Origin: Gentiana macrophylla
Lineage: Eukaryota > Streptophyta > Magnoliopsida > Gentianales > Gentianaceae
Length of the DNA stretch: 64,000 bases
Assembly (NCBI GenBank): GCA_026214975.1
Contig: JAOBSW010000955.1
Location: 62,001-126,000 of the forward strand
Reading direction: 5' to 3'
Shown: in pieces, positions 45,662 to 56,738 of the stretch
Numbering within the stretch: the stretch's first letter is position 1
How the letters are laid out: each line of letters begins with the position of its first letter
Translations under genes and position numbers: made by a program
Notes under the pieces: model-generated
The model's input: the letters and a program-made list of their open reading frames with translations, nothing else
What the model was told of the DNA's origin: nothing
Database searches by the model: none

Positions 45662-47359
45662 TGATGACGTAGATCAAGTGATAATAAAATACTTGACCAC
45701 CATAAACCAATACTAGCAAGAGGACTAGGTCCATCGTAGTATAGCTATAGCGAATCAAGGTCGATCCCACAGGGAACCAATTGTGTGTCATTTATATACA
45801 AACAATTAATTATTCATGCCGAGCACACAGAGGCGGTCTACGACCAACAAAAGACAAGAAAGATAAAGGACTCGACACGACACAACACATAAACAACGTA
45901 ATTAACCTCCCCAATTATTATGTTATCATTTGTATCTAGAGATTCTATATAATTAAACTAGACTCACAACGGGTACGGGAGTCATCCCCTAAACTAGATA
46001 TAGCTCCGAGTAGGCCATCTAGATCACTATGCTACATTACGTGACTTCGCTTTTTCGGCCTCCATCTCATATAACTTGCACGCTTACAAAACTAGGGATG
46101 CTGATATTAACAGTATTCCTCACCTAGGCAACATTCCTATGATTAGGCGTACTTCCTAAGCGATCGCATCACTCTCCGTCCCATTAACAATTACATGCAC
46201 GGTCTCATGTTAATATACGATTTACGTATAACTAGATGCCGACAATTCCCAAATACAGAACAGATCTAGATCTCGCTGAAAGTCGTGAAAGATCAATTCA
46301 CGAGCCGACCTAGGAGCCCTATATTTGTATTTCCTAATCATACGCTAATTAAAACAGACGAGCATTGTAGCCGTAGCCATACCTACTAAGATAAGAAATT
46401 CTTGGTGGACAATCACACCATAAAGACGTGGCTAGATTGACGCGGCAAAAACCTAAATCTTAGCGTTTCCATATACGTAACAGATAAAATAGAGATTTAT
46501 AAAGAAATTATATAGATCCACTAAAAACATGATTGTCGATCATACCAAAGTCATCTACAGGTCACCGGATAACGGATCTGGGCGTGTGGATCCTTATAGA
46601 CAATGAATCCCCACTGCCTCATATCGTATCCTTAGATCTACATCGTTTGGAAAAGAATGAACAATCTCAAACAATAAACAATAATTGGGGGGACTTAATT
46701 ACAAAGAACAAGGAACAAATAAATACAAGAACTTACATTATAGCAGATCTTGTATAAAAACTACTCTAAGAAAAACTGAGGATTTTATTATAGACTGAGA
46801 GAAGTGTCTAAGGTGTAAAACTTGTGTTCTTGCTAATGAAATAGCACAAGTATTTATAGGGGTAAAATAGAGTTAGGATAAGCATTAACCGATCTAAAAT
46901 AGTTTTCCTAAAATCCAAATGAAGTCTAAAACGCGTTAGGATAATTCCAAGTCGATCCGGAAGCTCTAGGGAAAAATGCGCCCCCCCCCCCCTTATGCGC
47001 CCCCTTCTTTGGCGCCAACTCTTCTTTACTCCTCTTTTCGTGCTTATCCGATCTTTATCTTCAATGCTCTCCGGATTTTCTTTGATTTATCTTGAGATTT
47101 AATTCATCCATTTGTAATTATCCTCCAATTTATCTCAATCTACAAAATAAATATTTATCCCAAAATATATCACATTTAAATAAAAATGGATAAATACCAA
47201 ATTATATAATAAAAACGGATAAATACCAAATTATAAATTATAAATCACATAACATTAAATAATCAATATAAACATGTGATTTAATATAAAATATATATTA
47301 TTAATCTCGATTTAAGGTCAACGTTGATGACTTTTATGGGTATAATTTGACCGTCATCA
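45662..47359 (-). repeat. 5' LTR of the LARD (1698 bp)
   Basis: A near-identical copy of 40895-42616. It has a longer C-run (46979-46992) and a short deletion near 45970. It ends CCGTCATCA and is followed by the target duplication CTACT. Confidence 0.9.
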
Positions 47360-47364
47360 CTACT

Positions 47365-49420
47365 CACACGACCTATACGGGTTTATCCATTGCTGGGCGT
47401 AGGCCTGTTATCTATTATATCAACCGAGGCCTGAGGCCACTCATGCACGCATGCATCACAGCTGTCAGCATTTAGGAAAAGGAATCTTACCCATTCTGTA
47501 TAAGTAAGTGTATGTTGCCATTAGTTTTAAGAGTTCTTAGAAGCGCATTCCCATGTGATCGATATCTGCCATTGTTAATTTGTGATGCCCCGTTGGATTT
47601 GTTCCATGAAATGGAGTGAAGGCATTAGCTTACTCTAAGGTAGTACGGATAAGCAAATGTAGATTTTGTGTGCACAAGCGCCTGTCCCTTCTCTCGCGTA
47701 TCCCATTTTTTATGATACGTGATGTGGACATTAGAAAAAAAGAACAGAATATTTAAGATACTCATAATAGCTATGTTTTATGATACATAGGTATCATCTC
47801 TCCACAACAAAGACAAACAATGCTTCGCTAGGGTTGCCAGTCCATAGCTTATAACTCGTTGTGCCTTGCTACGCTCGCTCCCGCAGCTCTTATTTTCTTT
47901 TGTTTTATGAGTTGTGCCCCACTTTTATTTCTTTTATCTGAGATACATGCCTTAGGTTCTGAAATAGACTCGACCTATAGGAGAGGTACCCAGATTCAAT
48001 TAAAAAATAATGTAGGACTTGCTTCGTGGAAGGCATAATCTGCGTTAAATCTTAAGTAAGAAAGCCCCAGCCAGATGAGGAAGTGAGGATGACCAACGCA
48101 ACCCAACCCCCATATGAGGGCTCGGCGAGCCCTTTAGGGCAGAATTCCTTACTATAAGAAAACATCCGATGCAGTCATTTCCAATTCTCTGATTGGGAGA
48201 AAGCTAAATCTAAATAGTAGTTTCCCTTGCTGTTGATCCCGACCAGTTCCCTACCAGTCTTGCCTAGTCTCTTTTACCAGGAGGTAATAAGTGTCTTGTC
48301 TCTACCCTACATCCTATTTATAGTACGAGTGCCCATAGGGTTATCTGTATCTATCAACCCTCCTCTTAGTCAGTAGCCTTCCCTGGGGTGTGAGTCTGTT
48401 TCAGATGTGAGCTCGGCTATAACACTTGGTTCTCGTCCTTCCTTCAACAAGGCATTAGGAGACTAGCCAGGTCTAAGGTCAGGCAATAGCAAGTCAATTT
48501 CACTAAAAAAATGCCACTTTGGCTACCCTCATGATAGATCTTAACCTAAGATAACAAACCAACGTTAAAAACGACGAATTCTGGTCTTCTAGCCCATATT
48601 CAATTGTTTAGCTCAGAAATCACCATATGGTATCTATTCTATTTGCATCTTGCCTCTTCACGGGTTCAGTTCTGGCCTCATGCCACCCGGTTTGGGATGC
48701 CCATTTTTCTTACTTAGAAAGAGTTCACCTTTAGCCGAATTCTCAACATTAAAAAATGACTAGTCCGAGTCCGAGTCTTGGGAGAGAAGAATGGTAACTT
48801 CCAAGGCATCGCCGATTGAGATTACATGCTATCTTTATCATACGATAATGAGCCCCGTAGAAGGCGGCTTACCAAAACTTACCTAATTTCTTCAACGCCC
48901 TATGTGCTACGATTAGGACTTACGGCTTTACCGACACTGCCGCTTATCCTTTCTCCCCAGCCCTGAAATGAGGCTATTTACCTTCTCTACGACCACCGAC
49001 TGAAGTTAGAAGATCCACCGGAGATAGTCCTTTCTTTTACCTACCTTGACTTTAATGAGTGTATGAATCCGCGGAGGGACAAGTCTGCTAGTGACCAAGC
49101 ATCAAGTGAAGTATGAAGTTCAAGATGGAGGACTTTGATTGGTAAACCCAATCACAACCGAGTGAGGTTCTTACTCTTCTTGAGTCATCTCAACTAAATG
49201 GAACTATCTAATCTTACACTCAGGAAGCGACCGATCAGACTCGTGCATACTATTCAGTTTATCACTCATTCGGCAAGGGGTTCCCGGCTTCGCAAGACCT
49301 TTTTGATCTACACAGAGCTAAGCTCAATGGGGACTTGATTTGTTGATGCCAATCTCTTGACTCTGGTAAAGATGTTCCCTAAGTGATTGGGGACTTTATA
49401 CGCTGAACACAAAGTGAATC
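47365..49420. other. organelle-type DNA, probably mitochondrial spacer
   Basis: Mixed composition, many short frames, no recognised gene. Phrases such as CTACGCTCGCTCCCGCAGCTC (47870-47890) and GAGGGCTCGGCGAGCCC (48115-48131) have the feel of plant mitochondrial intergenic DNA. This is inferred from style and context only. Confidence 0.4.
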
Positions 49421-49572
49421 TTGACAAAAAAGAGTATCGAGCACTCTAAAGCCCTAAAGATTCTTAAACACACTCGGCAATATGTAATCCACTCGCGATT
49501 CTTTTATGATATGAGTATGTTGGGCCGAGCTCTCTTATTGAATTGCTCATTGAATGAGAATTTTCCATATTA

Positions 49573-49653
49573 TGCCTTGAAGAAGACTCGAACCTCCACG
49601 CTCTTTAGCATGAGATTTTGAGTCTTGCATGTCTACCATTTCACCACCAAGGC
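49573..49653 (-). tRNA. trnL: plastid-type tRNA-Leu(CAA), degraded
   Basis: 81 bases on the minus strand starting GCCTTGGTGGTGAAATGG, with a CTCAAAA anticodon loop (CAA), a long variable arm and GGTTCGAGTC in the T-arm. Against the plastid gene as I know it there are four changes, all C-to-T or G-to-A. Two of the five anticodon-stem pairs are lost. It lies beside ndhB as in the plastid inverted repeat. It is a nuclear copy and unlikely to work. Confidence 0.88.
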
Positions 49654-50159
49654 ATCTTGAGAGTGAATCGTATTCCATGAATATGATATCTATCTAATGC
49701 TTGTATGGAAAATATGACAAAGGTGAAGTATTTATATTGATATGTCATGTCATTTAGGCCCGTGTTGGGCATCCAATTGCTTTGATTTGAATTATCCGGA
49801 GAATGCCTTAGATATATCAAAAAGATGGACAATCATATTTCTTGATTCAATAAAAGCTCAAAGAGATAAATAGGGTCCCAAATAAGGAGAGATGTGTAAA
49901 AAGCAAGTCTGATTCTGCCTATTCCTAATCCTAAACGGAATGTAAGGACGTAGGGATCCATATGTAAATAAAGTATCTATTTAAATGCGCTCGAATGACC
50001 CCTTCTCATACTGAGAATGTATAGAACCCTATTCCGGTCTGGTCCGGTATGGAATGAACTTATAATCTGATGATCGAGTTGTTTCCATGATTATAAGTTC
50101 ATACCCCATTCCCATTTTGTGCGAAACAGGTCTACTAATTCTTTGATTCCAGTTAGTAA
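49654..50159. other. plastid trnL-ndhB spacer
   Basis: AT-rich plastid-like spacer on the correct side of ndhB. It contains a 14-base inverted repeat, ATGAACTTATAATC (50054-50067) and GATTATAAGTTCAT (50089-50102), that could fold as a plastid-style 3'-end stem-loop. Confidence 0.6.
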
Positions 50160-51884
50160 GAGGTAATTTATCATGCTTGCATATCCATCATTTGAGTCTC
50201 AAACAATTATTCCAATAATTACATATCCGATTTGACCTATGGACGAATATGCAAGCATATGTTTCATCATTGTTTGGGTAATAGAAATGAGATTTCCCAA
50301 TATCATGCTAAGAATAGCTAGGATTTCTATAAGAATATTCCATTCATTTAGATGAGAAATAAAAAGGAATATGAAAGATTCGAGTGCCTGAAGCTGAAGC
50401 AGCTACTTTCGAAGTAACACAAAGAAAACCAACGACTAGAGTGGGAGACTCAGAGTTGAAAAGAGGATTCCTCACTTCTTTCTCTCATTCGAAACCCTGC
50501 ATGAGACTTTCATCTCACACAGCTCCTAAGTGATAAAATAAATAAGAACTTATCTTCTTTCTTTTTTTATTACCTTCCTCGCGTATGTATGAGACCGAAT
50601 CTAGTCGATTTCTTTAAACGATTACTAATCGTTAAATTTTTTAGGAATCCTAATCAGTGGTTTGAATGAATGATTTTTCAATCTTTTTGACCTTGGTTCC
50701 GTAGGAGCAAAGTAAGTCTGAAAGACTGAGAAATAGAACCATCAGATTTTATTGGTTCTAAATAGTCATGAGATGATCATCTTAGGGTGATCCTTTTGTC
50801 GAAGGATGCTCCTATTACACTCGTAGTCTCTAAAGGATGTGAACCAACTATGTAGCAACTACATCTAGAATTCAAGTATTGTATACGTCATTAGTCCGAT
50901 CCTTTGTAGGAACTACCCGTAATAAGGAACTTGCAAAATGTATCGGTTTATCATAAAGAGATTTTTCGTTATTGTCCCTGCTACACCTTAACTGTTATTT
51001 GAACAAGTAAAAGTTCTGTCTTTGTCCGATTGGGGATAGCATTTATCTTCTGAATGTCCATTGAGTTTTGAAAGATCCAAACATCTGAGAGATAGATCGG
51101 AGATGTATGAATTTATCGAACGAACCGCACTCCTTCGTATACGTCAGGAGTCCATTAATGAGTAGGGGCTGAGGAAAGCTTGAACCCAATTACAACAGTG
51201 ATGAATATGAGCGCAATTGAAATTTCTAGGGAGTTATACATTTTTGTCTTGATAAGACAATTCACTATTTCTTAATGCTCGATCTGGGCCCTGGATGAAC
51301 CATATAGCAAAGAGAAAGCATGAACCAGAATAGAAGAGCTTGCCCCACCCATAAGTAAATATTTCATAGTATCCTCGTCAGACCGTACATCTTTCTTGGT
51401 ATTTCCAGATAATAGGTAGGGGCATAAACTGAAACATTCTGGAGCTACAAAGATTGTTATGAAATCGTTAGCACCACATAAAAATATTCCTCCTAGGGTA
51501 GCTGTTAATATGAATAAGAGAAACTCCATTATAGACATTTCTTCGCTTTCAATGTACTCTACAGATAGTGGAATGCATAGAGCTGAACATAGTAAAATAA
51601 GAAATTGAAAGATTTCGTAGAAATTGTTCGTTTAGAAATTTCCCAAAAAGAAAATCATAGGTTCTTCTCTCCATCGGACCAATAGGGCCATTATGCTCAT
51701 TACTAAACTTGTTGAGGAGATGAACATCAGAAGTTGAATCGATCATCAGAAGAAGAATTAGGCCAAAAATTAGGATACATTCTGGGAAAAACAAACTTGC
51801 ATCGAAGAGAAGCAAATGAAAGGCTTTTATAAAAATTCTTGTAGAATCGAGAATAAATTTTTCATTATGTACATGCCAGATCAT
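50160..51884 (-). pseudogene. ndhB: plastid ndhB with its intron, rearranged
   Basis: NdhB is a membrane subunit of the plastid NDH complex. On the minus strand exon 1 starts [18 protein letters not shown] at 51884 and shows [20 protein letters not shown], then [36 protein letters not shown] and [18 protein letters not shown], running to about 51030. A spacer to 50446 corresponds to the group II intron. Exon 2 is present only as its first ~95 codons ([43 protein letters not shown]) down to about 50160, and its remaining two thirds are deleted. An internal deletion after MIDSTSD and several frameshifts and stops make it non-functional. Confidence 0.93.
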
Positions 51885-52162
51885 GAATTAACTGCATCCA
51901 ACTTCAAAAAAAATCCTAATTGGGCTGAGCTTTCCTTTCCATTTTTAGAATGGAATATTTACGGAATCTCCATGAATAGGATCAACCCAATTCCATGGCA
52001 TTTACATGAGGTTCCTCTTTATGAAATTCCCCTAGAGGGCTTAGTTGATCTATGATTTATGTTTCATCTTTCATTTTTTCCGAGAAATATATCGATCAAT
52101 TCTGATTCTTTCCTCTTTTCTTGATTATTTTCTGCTCGAGATGTATAGATCTTGTTCATGGA
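51885..52162. other. plastid ndhB-rps7 spacer
   Basis: AT-rich plastid-like spacer between the ndhB start and the rps7 end, in native order. No gene. Confidence 0.6.
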
Positions 52163-52607
52163 TTAACAAAAATGTGCAAAAGCTCTATTTGCCTCTGCCA
52201 TTCTATGAGTCTCTTCCTTTTTTCCTATGGCATCACCACTCCCCTTTGCCGCATCCACTAATTCGGAACTTAAATTTAAAGCCATATTTCGACCGGGATG
52301 TTTTCGTGATGCCTCTAATAACCAACGAATGGCAATTTCTTTTCCTTGTGCGCATCCTATTTCAATGGGAACTTGATGAGTTGATCCACCTACACGCCTT
52401 GGTTTTACAGTTATATCGGGAGTTACTCCATCTATTGCTGGACGTAAAACAATAGTGTATTTGTTTCTATCTTTTGTTGGATCTTTTTCACGGCTCGATA
52501 GATAATTTGATAAGCCAATGATTTTTTCTGTGTTTCAGAATACGATTAACCAACATGTTAACTAATCGATTACGATAAATTGGATCGGATTTGGCTGTTT
52601 TTTCTCC
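52163..52607 (-). pseudogene. rps7: plastid rps7, frameshifted and 5'-truncated
   Basis: Rps7 is a plastid small-subunit ribosomal protein. Minus-strand frames give [20 protein letters not shown] near 52605-52540, then in other frames [24 protein letters not shown] text, and [18 protein letters not shown] before the stop at 52163-52165. The first few codons are replaced by unrelated sequence at about 52607, which marks the right edge of the organelle-type block. At least two frameshifts are present, one near 52480. Confidence 0.88.
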
Positions 52608-52652
52608 ATGTCTGATCAAACTCTTGTACGAACCACCTGAGTGTCTCAAGCC

Positions 52653-53761
52653 AAGTGGGAGAAATTGGATCTACGTGAAGAAGAGATGAATGAATGAGAA
52701 AGTTCATCTTTCAAAGCAAAGATAAGTGGTCTAGGGGTAATTCCCTAGGGAGTAAAAAGTTCAATAGGGGTCCATAAAACTTTCTCCCTATTCAGCCTTG
52801 CATCACTCTGTGAAAAGCAGAAAGATTACCAAGAGTGATGCCCTGAAAGTTTCTTGCTGTATAACAGAGATTGAATTCATCCGGAACAGAAAGGTTTATA
52901 GCTCAAAGCAAATGGTAGGTGGATTGCATGTTCTTATATCCATTGATGGATTAAAGCAAACCATTAGGTCATTAAAAGTCACATGTTTGAAATATGTGGG
53001 CTTGACAAAAAAATATTGATAAATATTTTGCAGACTAGGATATCAATATTGGTAAAGTAGTGAATATTGGTGTTGATAAAGGTAACACTACAACAGTTGT
53101 GAACAACGTGCTTGTGTTATCTGAGGTTGTGAAATGATAAGCCGGTATACTTTGGTGCGAACCTGTGTATTGTTGACCAAACTGATTTTGACATTCAGTC
53201 AGATTAAGGATGATTGTTAATCAATCTCGGGCTCAGTGTTTACTCATTGTGATGGAGCTATAGTCTGGAGCGATCCAGTATTGCTGATTCAACTTTGTAA
53301 GATGAATACATAGAAGCTTCTTGAGTGACTAAATAGGCGATATGGCTCAAAAAGTTTCCTTGCTGATCTAGGAGTAATTCCAGGTCTGGTTGCTCCAGTA
53401 TCGCTGATACAACATGTCTTGGTAAGCCGATATCACTTCAACGTAAAAACAGTGGAAGGGTAGCTCATACAAAGGATCTTTGCAGCCACAAGAGGTCAAA
53501 AGCATATTGGAAAAGTATGACCTGATCAAACAGATCATGCATAGGGGCGATTTTTCGATCCTAAAGATCGCCTCGAGCCGACAACCAAACTGATCAGTTT
53601 ACCAAGACGTGCGGCATCTAGTTTCACCGATAAGCACTTGATGGGAATGAGATTTGGAGATATGTCTCATCTACTTTAGAGCAAGTGGGAGAATGTTGTA
53701 AAGAGGATAAGGGTGTGCTCTGAAAACAATTGTTGCTTGTCTTTACGGGCAAGTGGGAGAT
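52653..53761 (+). other. right internal region of family X with repeated polypurine tract
   Basis: About 1.1 kb before the 3' LTR. AAGTGGGAGA occurs three times: 52653-52662, 53683-53692 and 53751-53760. The last is one base from the LTR start, so it is the functional-position polypurine tract. The 53683 copy sits in a near duplicate context (GCAAGTGGGAGAATGTTG). Repeated phrases such as CCAGTATTGCTGATTCAAC / CCAGTATCGCTGATACAAC occur at about 53277 and 53397. The 73-codon frame at 52798-53019 is unrecognised. Confidence 0.6.
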
Positions 53762-55580
53762 TGTTGGAAGTAGGGCCCGAAAGAAAATTTATGTAATTGT
53801 TTTTAGAATTAATAAATGACAAATGTATTCTCATCTTATTATTTGCTTAATGCTCATAAGTAACACACTACTGAAAACCCCAAGTTGTATCATATGTTGC
53901 CATATAACTTAGTGTGTGTCACACGCGAGGATTAAGTTTATAGTGATACACTTGAACTATTAGTCCGTGGTCAACTTAATCAAAGTATGGGTTCTATTGA
54001 TTAAACCACCATTAATGCGCCCAAATAACATTATGGTGTGACTATCTTATCCGGACCGTCGATATTGGTTACCTAAGTGGGGCATTTGTATATGATGTAT
54101 TAATGTAGGACTGGACCGATTTGATCTGCATTTCTTATATAATTCCATGATTGAGAAATTTTATTAAATCATATGATGATCATATATGGATTAACCGTAA
54201 TCCTGAAGTGATTGAGGACTCAGGGTTAGACGAGTTCGTTAAGGCCTGCTAAGAGGCACGGTCCGAATCCCTTTCATGTCAACCCTATTCGGGAATGAGC
54301 ATCGAGTGTGTGTCTCAAAAATTTGGAATCCATTCCTACCCGAGGGAAGTAGAAAGACAGTCCCTTAATTTGTTTATCCTAGAAATTGGTCGATTCCAAG
54401 AGTTCGTATTCATTATGAACTAATTGATCACTAATGAGTTAATGGTAAATAAGGATAAGATGCATGAAGATGGTTTATGGAAACATTCCCGCTTCATTAC
54501 GGATAGCCTATGGAGAATTAGTCTATATGTAATGATTGTATCAATGGACACTTATTGAATCGACATATTGAGAATAAGTTATATCTATTTAGTTTAATTT
54601 ATAGTGACGTAATTCCGGAATTAATAAGTTGAATAAAAATGTTCTCTTTGATGAATATTTTATTCAATTTAATGTAGCTACTGGTTATAGGTCCATGGTC
54701 CCCGGGTTAGCTACTAACACGCGAGTGAATTCCCATATTTTGGAACCTCGAGAAGAAATTAAATAGTTGGTCTATTTAATGAACATACAGAAATATTATT
54801 TATTAAGTAAATAATATGTAAAATAGAAAAGCACTTTCTATTATTCCTATAAATGGCGTCACATGTGTAGAAAATTGGGAAAAGAAATTTTCCTGAATTA
54901 TATCACATATGTAATTAATTGTTTATTTGTTAAATAATTATTGGATAAATAAGATTGATTTTATTATTTAATAAAGATTATCTCATTTATGAAGATTGTC
55001 TCATATTTATGGTAAATGTCTTTTTCTTCGGGAAAAATATAATTGTCTTGTGAAAATGGATAGCTCTCTCTTGCTTGGTTATTTTTCTATATAAACAGAG
55101 TTCCTCCATACACATTACAAACAAGAAAATTTAGCGTCACTTTCATAAGTAAAAGGGAGATAAATTGGTTTCTTGCCTAAGCCATTGGAATGAAGAAAAA
55201 CTGGAGTTTTTCTTGGAGCTTATTCGAGGAGGATCAAATGCGAGATCGACGTCCACCAGTCGTCACTTGGAGATACAACTAAGAAGATCACGGCTTCTCT
55301 TTGGTTGGGTAAATCTATAAGCCCTCTTGTAGTTTAGATTAATTAAATATGTGAATCATATCGTTGTAAAATCGTAAACAAATTTAATTCGTTTCTTATG
55401 ATATGCAAGATCGAGTGTCTCGACTGGTGATGTGAATCAGATATGACGATCTGAAGAAAATGGGAAAAATTGCTCTAGAAATTGCGAGGACCCTTCCGCA
55501 ATTGCGAGCAACAGGAATTTTTTCCGGATCCTGTTTTTCCGGCATTTCGGATCCCGATTCGGGTTTATGTTTATCCATCA
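53762..55580 (+). repeat. 3' LTR of family X, copy B (1819 bp)
   Basis: Begins TGTTGGAAGTAGGGCCCG, has a TATATAAA box at 55089-55096 and ends TTATCCATCA, followed by the target duplication CCTTC. It pairs with 17078-18905. Confidence 0.88.
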
Positions 55581-56285
55581 CCTTCATCAAAGAAAAATCA
55601 TTCCAGAGGAACACAACTTATCTCTTCACTCTCGAACGAGGAAGGAGGAGATGGTACTACGGTACCTGAAGAGGTTTAACGAAGAATCGGCACTGGTAAA
55701 GGATGCGGATGAATGCCTCCTAATAAACTCTTTTGTGGCAGGTCTACAATAAGGGAGATTATATCCAAAGCAGAATAGTATACTACCTAGATCAATGGAA
55801 GAGTGCATTGAGATGTTATACAAGCATTGCTTGTGAGAGGAGGCCAAACGATTAAAAAGAGAATCGGAAAAAAGCAGATTCCAATAGAGAAAAAGCTGAG
55901 GAAAGATCGGACAGAAAAGGGAAACAGGTCTGGGACGAACATGTTCTCACAATAAGCGAAAGGAAAGGTCTAGCTCGAGTTCCACTACCCATGAGTGAAT
56001 CGGCATAGAGAAGGGATCAAAAAAAGTTTTGTGCCCACCATAAGGATGTAGAGCATGATTTAGAAAACTGCAGAGACCTACAAAGAGATATTGATGCCGT
56101 AATTGTAGAAGGAAAGTTGGATGAAGTGGTTGACCGATCTCAGAACTCGGAACCACGAGGCCGCAGGGCCGAAGGATAACTAAGCCCCAGCGAAGATGAG
56201 GCCGATCTTCGGATTCAAATCGGCAAATCGACAATCGTACAGTAAATACCATAAACACAATTTTAGGTGGTCCCGATAGCGACCT
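55581..56285 (+). pseudogene. Ty3/gypsy gag, C-terminal half
   Basis: It continues the gag cut at 17077. After the shared CCTTC the frame gives FIKEKSFQ and TTYLFTL, then after shifts LRYLKRFNEESALVKDADE, CLLINSFVAGLQ, RSMEECIEMLYKHCL and EEAKRLKRES. A Cys-His segment FCAHHKDVEHDLENC near 56027-56070 follows. It ends with INTILGGPDSD near 56245, the motif that precedes the protease in plant gypsy elements. Protease, reverse transcriptase and integrase are absent; a tandem repeat follows within 50 bases, so pol was deleted or never carried. Confidence 0.8.
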
Positions 56286-56471
56286 TGGAGAAGTGAGTTG
56301 ACAACCTGGTTGGCCTGTGAGCAAAAACCAAAGTCCAATAGACAGACAAACAGAGATCCGCAGGTCGGATTCAGTCTAAATTTGTTATGTCTGATGGACA
56401 GACTAACTAAGATCCACAGGTCGGACTCAATCATTTAAAAGTTTGGAAGACAGACTAACTAAGATCCGCAA

Positions 56472-56738
56472 CCCTCGATAGTTCTTTGTTTAAAACTATA
56501 CCGGTTTTCAAGACCGGGGCTATCAACCACTTAGCCATCTCTGCGAAGGACCTTCTATATTTTATTCCTCTAAATAGGCCACGGCCATAGGGGTGAATAC
56601 CACTACTATCTATAGAAAGACCTCGGGACCGGCGGATCCATATATCCGTGTATATGCTCCAGCTCGCCCTTTTGGGTTGTGAAATAAACAAAAATTTCAT
56701 TTCCCCTCCCTCGACCCCATGTACGAAGAAAGTGGTAA
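56472..56738. other. plastid DNA insert (about 265 bp) with partial trnS
   Basis: The sequence interrupts a repeat unit exactly between CCGCA and GGTC. It contains most of plastid trnS-UGA and the adjoining spacer. The flanking unit resumes without obvious loss, pointing to a small precise insertion. Confidence 0.8.
56473..56544 (-). tRNA. trnS: plastid tRNA-Ser(UGA), 3'-truncated
   Basis: The minus strand reads CAGAGATGGCTAAGTGG, GTTGATAGCCCCGGTC, the anticodon loop CTTGAAA (UGA) and the long variable arm, and stops at ATCGAGGG inside the T-arm. The acceptor 3' strand is missing, so it is not functional. Confidence 0.85.

Larger units (their letters stand above)
40895..47359 (-). mobile_element. 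non-coding large retrotransposon derivative (LARD), tRNA-Asp primed
   Basis: Two direct LTRs (40895-42616, 1722 bp; 45662-47359, 1698 bp) read TGATGA...CATCA and are flanked by the 5-bp duplication CTACT (40890-40894, 47360-47364). The primer site next to the right LTR is on the minus strand, so the element reads right to left. The 3-kb interior has no frame with gag or pol motifs. A primer site for tRNA-Asp is typical of the Athila/Tat/Ogre side of Ty3/gypsy, so it was probably mobilised by such an element. About 4 differences in the first ~195 LTR bases make it the youngest insertion in the nest. Confidence 0.9.
17078..55580 (+). mobile_element. family X element (copy B), 38.5 kb with nested insertions
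   Basis: Two LTRs of 1828 and 1819 bp in the same orientation bound this interval, and the 5-bp duplication CCTTC lies immediately outside both (17073-17077 and 55581-55585). The interrupted gypsy gag reads through across the two outer edges, which independently proves they belong together. Left internal X sequence runs to about 22.7-23.0 kb; right internal X sequence starts by 52653. Between them lie organelle-type DNA and two younger retrotransposons. About 13 differences were counted in the first ~108 aligned LTR bases, so it is an old insertion. No gag or pol of its own is visible. Confidence 0.88.

Noticed and set aside
24035..52607. Working plastid genes or plastid contamination
   Set aside because: ycf2, ndhB and rps7 all carry frameshifts, stops or deletions, order and strands are rearranged, and the block is enclosed by nuclear retrotransposon sequence with matching outer edges.
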